DNA of 64,000 nucleotides, from assembly GCF_040267685.1 (NCBI RefSeq), contig NZ_CP158367.1, forward strand, positions 2,418,001 through 2,482,000, read 5' to 3'. This document shows positions 62,425-64,000 of this stretch, piece by piece. Made by a program: the position numbers and the translations under genes. Under the pieces are notes generated by a model. That model was not told the DNA's origin, did not search any database, and saw only the letters and a program-made list of their open reading frames with translations. Every line of letters starts with the position of its first letter. The stretch's first letter is position 1. Origin of the DNA: Proteinivorax tanatarense. Lineage in GTDB: Bacteria > Bacillota > Proteinivoracia > Proteinivoracales > Proteinivoracaceae.

Positions 62425-62788
62425 ACTCCTTTACTTTTTTAATCATATTAATTACTTCCTTATCAGATAAGCCTAGCTTTTCAGCTTCTTCTACCAGTGG
62501 CAAAACATACTCTGTAGTAAAGGTTTTTTTTCTTTTTCTTAAAAGCCTATATCGCGCATTTTTAGCCACAAACATACCCACACCTCTTTTTTTGTAGATA
62601 ATCCCTTCGTCCACTAATAAGTTAATACCCTTTGATATTGTGATATGATTAACCTTATAAAACTTAACCATTTGAGTGGTTGAAGGCACCTGTTCATGCT
62701 CACCTAGCTGACGGTTTACAATCTGATCTTCTATTTTTTCTTTGACCTGTTTAAAAATAGGCTTATCTTCGTCAAAAAAGACGCTCAT
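62405..62788 (-). CDS. GntR family regulator (YtrA subfamily)
   Basis: 127 residues. An N-terminal winged helix (PIFKQVKEKIEDQIVNRQLG, VPSTTQMVKFYKVNHITISK) is followed by a short ~45-residue C-terminal dimerisation segment, the hallmark of YtrA-type GntR proteins. It is the first gene of the ABC operon and probably its repressor. AAAGGTGG before the ATG. Confidence 0.92.
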   Translation of the reverse strand: MSVFFDEDKPIFKQVKEKIEDQIVNRQLGEHEQVPSTTQMVKFYKVNHITISKGINLLVDEGIIYKKRGVGMFVAKNARYRLLRKRKKTFTTEYVLPLVEEAEKLGLSDKEVINMIKKVKECECDEF

Positions 62789-63254
62789 TTTAATTCACCA
62801 CCTTTTAACTTCACTATACATTAAGAGTTATATACTTAACTATATGACCTTATAAGTAGTATATGTTTAATTTTCTGAATTGTCAACAAAGAAATAGCTA
62901 AATATTAAACTATTTTCTGTTGGAGTGTTAAATCAAGAAAACCAACCTCTTCTACAGCTATTTAATCAATGGTTGTAAAACGCCGCAACATCTGATACAA
63001 CAGTGTTTTAATAATACTTATAAAATCCCTCAACTTAACTAGTAAAAATTTCATTCTGTTCCTCTAAGGCTAATAATCTTTGTTCACTTTCTATATCCAT
63101 GTTAGCACCAGGATTAAAGTCTGAACATTTTGCAATCTCCTGTGTTTATTTAATGTTTGCCAAAAAGATTGTTAAAAAAATCTCAAACAGTGGTTGACAG
63201 GTGTGTTCAAGGTAAATTATACTTAATAGTAACAATTCCTACGGAGGTGCTTTT
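62789..63254. other. Divergent intergenic region, GntR and rubrerythrin-like genes
   Basis: 466 bp. Near the GntR gene the sequence is rich in TATA/TTAA half-sites (62820-62870, for example TATACTTAACTATAT), a likely YtrA operator and promoter. A short open stretch on the minus strand (63035-63147, encoding TQEIAKCSDFNPGANMD and ESEQRLLALEEQNE) looks like a gene remnant without a start. The plus-strand promoter of the next gene is at 63194-63223. Confidence 0.5.
63194..63223 (+). promoter_or_regulatory. Promoter of the rubrerythrin-like gene
   Basis: TTGACA (63194-63199), 18-bp spacer, TATACT (63218-63223). Confidence 0.78.
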
Positions 63255-63704
63255 ATGGAAAATTATAAAGATATTTTAAAAATGGCTGTTGAAAATGAAG
63301 TTGAGGCATACGAGTTCTACAAAGATGCTGCTTCAAAAGTAACTGACAAAAACTTAAAATCCACTTTTGAAGAATTAGCAGAGGAGGAAACTAAGCATAA
63401 AGTTTTGTTAGAGGACTATTTAAAAAACGATTTAAAGAACATGAGCTTTAAAGAAAATAAAGACTATCAAATTTCTGAAACTGTGGAAGAAAAAGCTTTA
63501 TCTACTAGTATGAATTTTAAGGATGCTATAGCTTTGGCGATGAAAAAAGAGGAAGAAGCAATGAATATGTATAAGCAATTTGCTGAAGCCAGCGATGATG
63601 ATAAGCAACGGAAAACATTTGAAGAATTAGTAAAAATGGAACAGCAACACAAAACTAGATTAGAAGACATCTATGTTAACGCTGCTTACACAGAAGTTTG
63701 GTAA
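63255..63704 (+). CDS. Rubrerythrin/ferritin-like diiron protein
   Basis: 149 residues forming a four-helix ferritin-like domain. Candidate diiron ligands are NEVEAYEFY (first Glu) and ELAEEETKHKVLL, then the second-half equivalents KKEEEAMNMYKQF and ELVKMEQQHKTRL with ExxH pairs. The rubredoxin-like C-terminal Cys4 site of true rubrerythrins is missing. Such proteins remove peroxide or store iron in anaerobes. ATG with GGAGG; own promoter and strong terminator, so monocistronic. Confidence 0.9.
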   Translation: MENYKDILKMAVENEVEAYEFYKDAASKVTDKNLKSTFEELAEEETKHKVLLEDYLKNDLKNMSFKENKDYQISETVEEKALSTSMNFKDAIALAMKKEEEAMNMYKQFAEASDDDKQRKTFEELVKMEQQHKTRLEDIYVNAAYTEVW

Positions 63705-63714
63705 AAACTTGTAT

Positions 63715-63772
63715 AAAAAGGGGGGCTGCTTTAAACGGGAATAATTTCCTGTTTAAAGCAGCCCCCTTTTTT
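63715..63772 (+). terminator. Strong terminator after the rubrerythrin-like gene
   Basis: A 22-bp arm (GGGGGGCTGCTTTAAAC core, 63715-63736) pairs with its complement at 63751-63772 with an inner GGAA/TTCC extension and a T-run. Confidence 0.95.
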
Positions 63773-63833
63773 ATTGCTATTTATATTTAACATTACTTTC
63801 AATAGACAAGGCAATTAACTTTTCAAAATATGT

Positions 63834-64000
63834 CTAACCGGTTTGTAGCACTGCTATTATAAGGGCAAATATTGGAATAACGCTCCCCCAAACTAACTGG
63901 GATAAGGTATGACGTTTAGTTTTTATTGAAGCCCAAAATACAGATAAAAGAACAAGTAAACTAAGTAAAGCTTTGGTACCGATAAAATAAGTCAATATCA
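63834..64000 (-). CDS. Membrane protein, C-terminal end (partial)
   Basis: The frame enters from the right edge and ends with a TAG at 63834; ~55 residues are visible (ILTYFIGTKALLSLLVLLSV, then WASIKTKRHTLSQLVWGSVI and PIFALIIAVLQTG). It has two hydrophobic helices separated by the polar loop KTKRHTLSQLVWG. The RHTLSQL loop recalls PAP2-superfamily phosphatases, but the fragment is too short to name. Confidence 0.6.
   Translation of the reverse strand, partial: ILTYFIGTKALLSLLVLLSVFWASIKTKRHTLSQLVWGSVIPIFALIIAVLQTG

Noticed and set aside
63035-63147. Small protein gene before the rubrerythrin-like gene (minus strand)
   Set aside because: No start codon with ribosome-binding site; at most a short remnant of unknown origin.

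Overview
The window is a low-GC, AT-rich stretch typical of an anaerobic Firmicute (class Clostridia or a related deep lineage). Supporting signs are strong Shine-Dalgarno sites (AAAGGAGG-like), frequent TTG and GTG starts, many ECF/TetR/PadR/GntR/MerR regulators and ABC exporters, an iron-sulfur protein, a rubrerythrin-like protein and an encapsulin-ferritin pair. Several Na+-coupled amino-acid symporters, an M20 peptidase and a secreted lipase suggest a proteolytic, possibly sodium-dependent or alkaliphilic anaerobe; that lifestyle is an inference. I see no rRNA, tRNA, CRISPR array or intact insertion sequence.

Layout. 1-7.5 kb: the 5' part of a ferredoxin-like protein, a translationally coupled pair (domesticated IS481-type transposase-like protein plus FAD amine-oxidase-like enzyme), a voltage-gated K+ channel with a zinc ribbon, two membrane proteins and a secreted lipase. 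7.5-17 kb: paired bPH2-domain membrane proteins, a PadR/DUF2812 pair behind a double palindromic operator, an M20 peptidase with two integral membrane proteins, a MerR-zinc ribbon-methyltransferase fusion, a Nudix hydrolase and a coiled-coil M23 murein hydrolase. 17-21 kb: a YdjM-type membrane protein and a very large AraC-type regulator.

20.9-31.3 kb is one long Tad (Flp) pilus operon read on the minus strand: prepilin peptidase, two Flp pilins, three TadE/G-type pseudopilins, CpaB, CpaE/TadZ, CpaF/TadA, TadB, TadC, a DUF192 protein, and finally a DivIVA-like coiled-coil protein whose gene carries exact 54-bp tandem repeats. 31.5-35 kb holds an alanine:Na+ symporter, a decayed NSS-family transporter and a dicarboxylate/amino-acid symporter. 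35-40.2 kb is a two-component system divergent from a three-gene ABC-2 exporter, with a dyad operator between them. 40.2-42.4 kb holds a degenerate Mrr-nuclease/TIR-like fusion and the encapsulin/encapsulated-ferritin operon.

42.7-50.8 kb contains two ABC-2 modules. One lies downstream of a frameshifted secreted-peptide gene; the other is led by an ECF sigma factor that appears to start with AUA. 51-57 kb has a CDF metal transporter, an AspT-like transporter behind a structured leader, tyrS, and a short transcription unit (own promoter, S-box SAM riboswitch, terminator, 52-aa ORF, TetR). 57-62.8 kb is a five-gene YtrA-type GntR/ABC operon with a heterodimeric multidrug-type exporter. The window ends with a rubrerythrin-like gene and the 3' end of a membrane protein.

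The strongest candidates for something undescribed are the SAM-riboswitch-controlled 52-aa protein, the transposase-derived protein coupled to a flavoenzyme, the Tad-operon DivIVA-like repeat protein, and the Mrr/TIR-like fusion.
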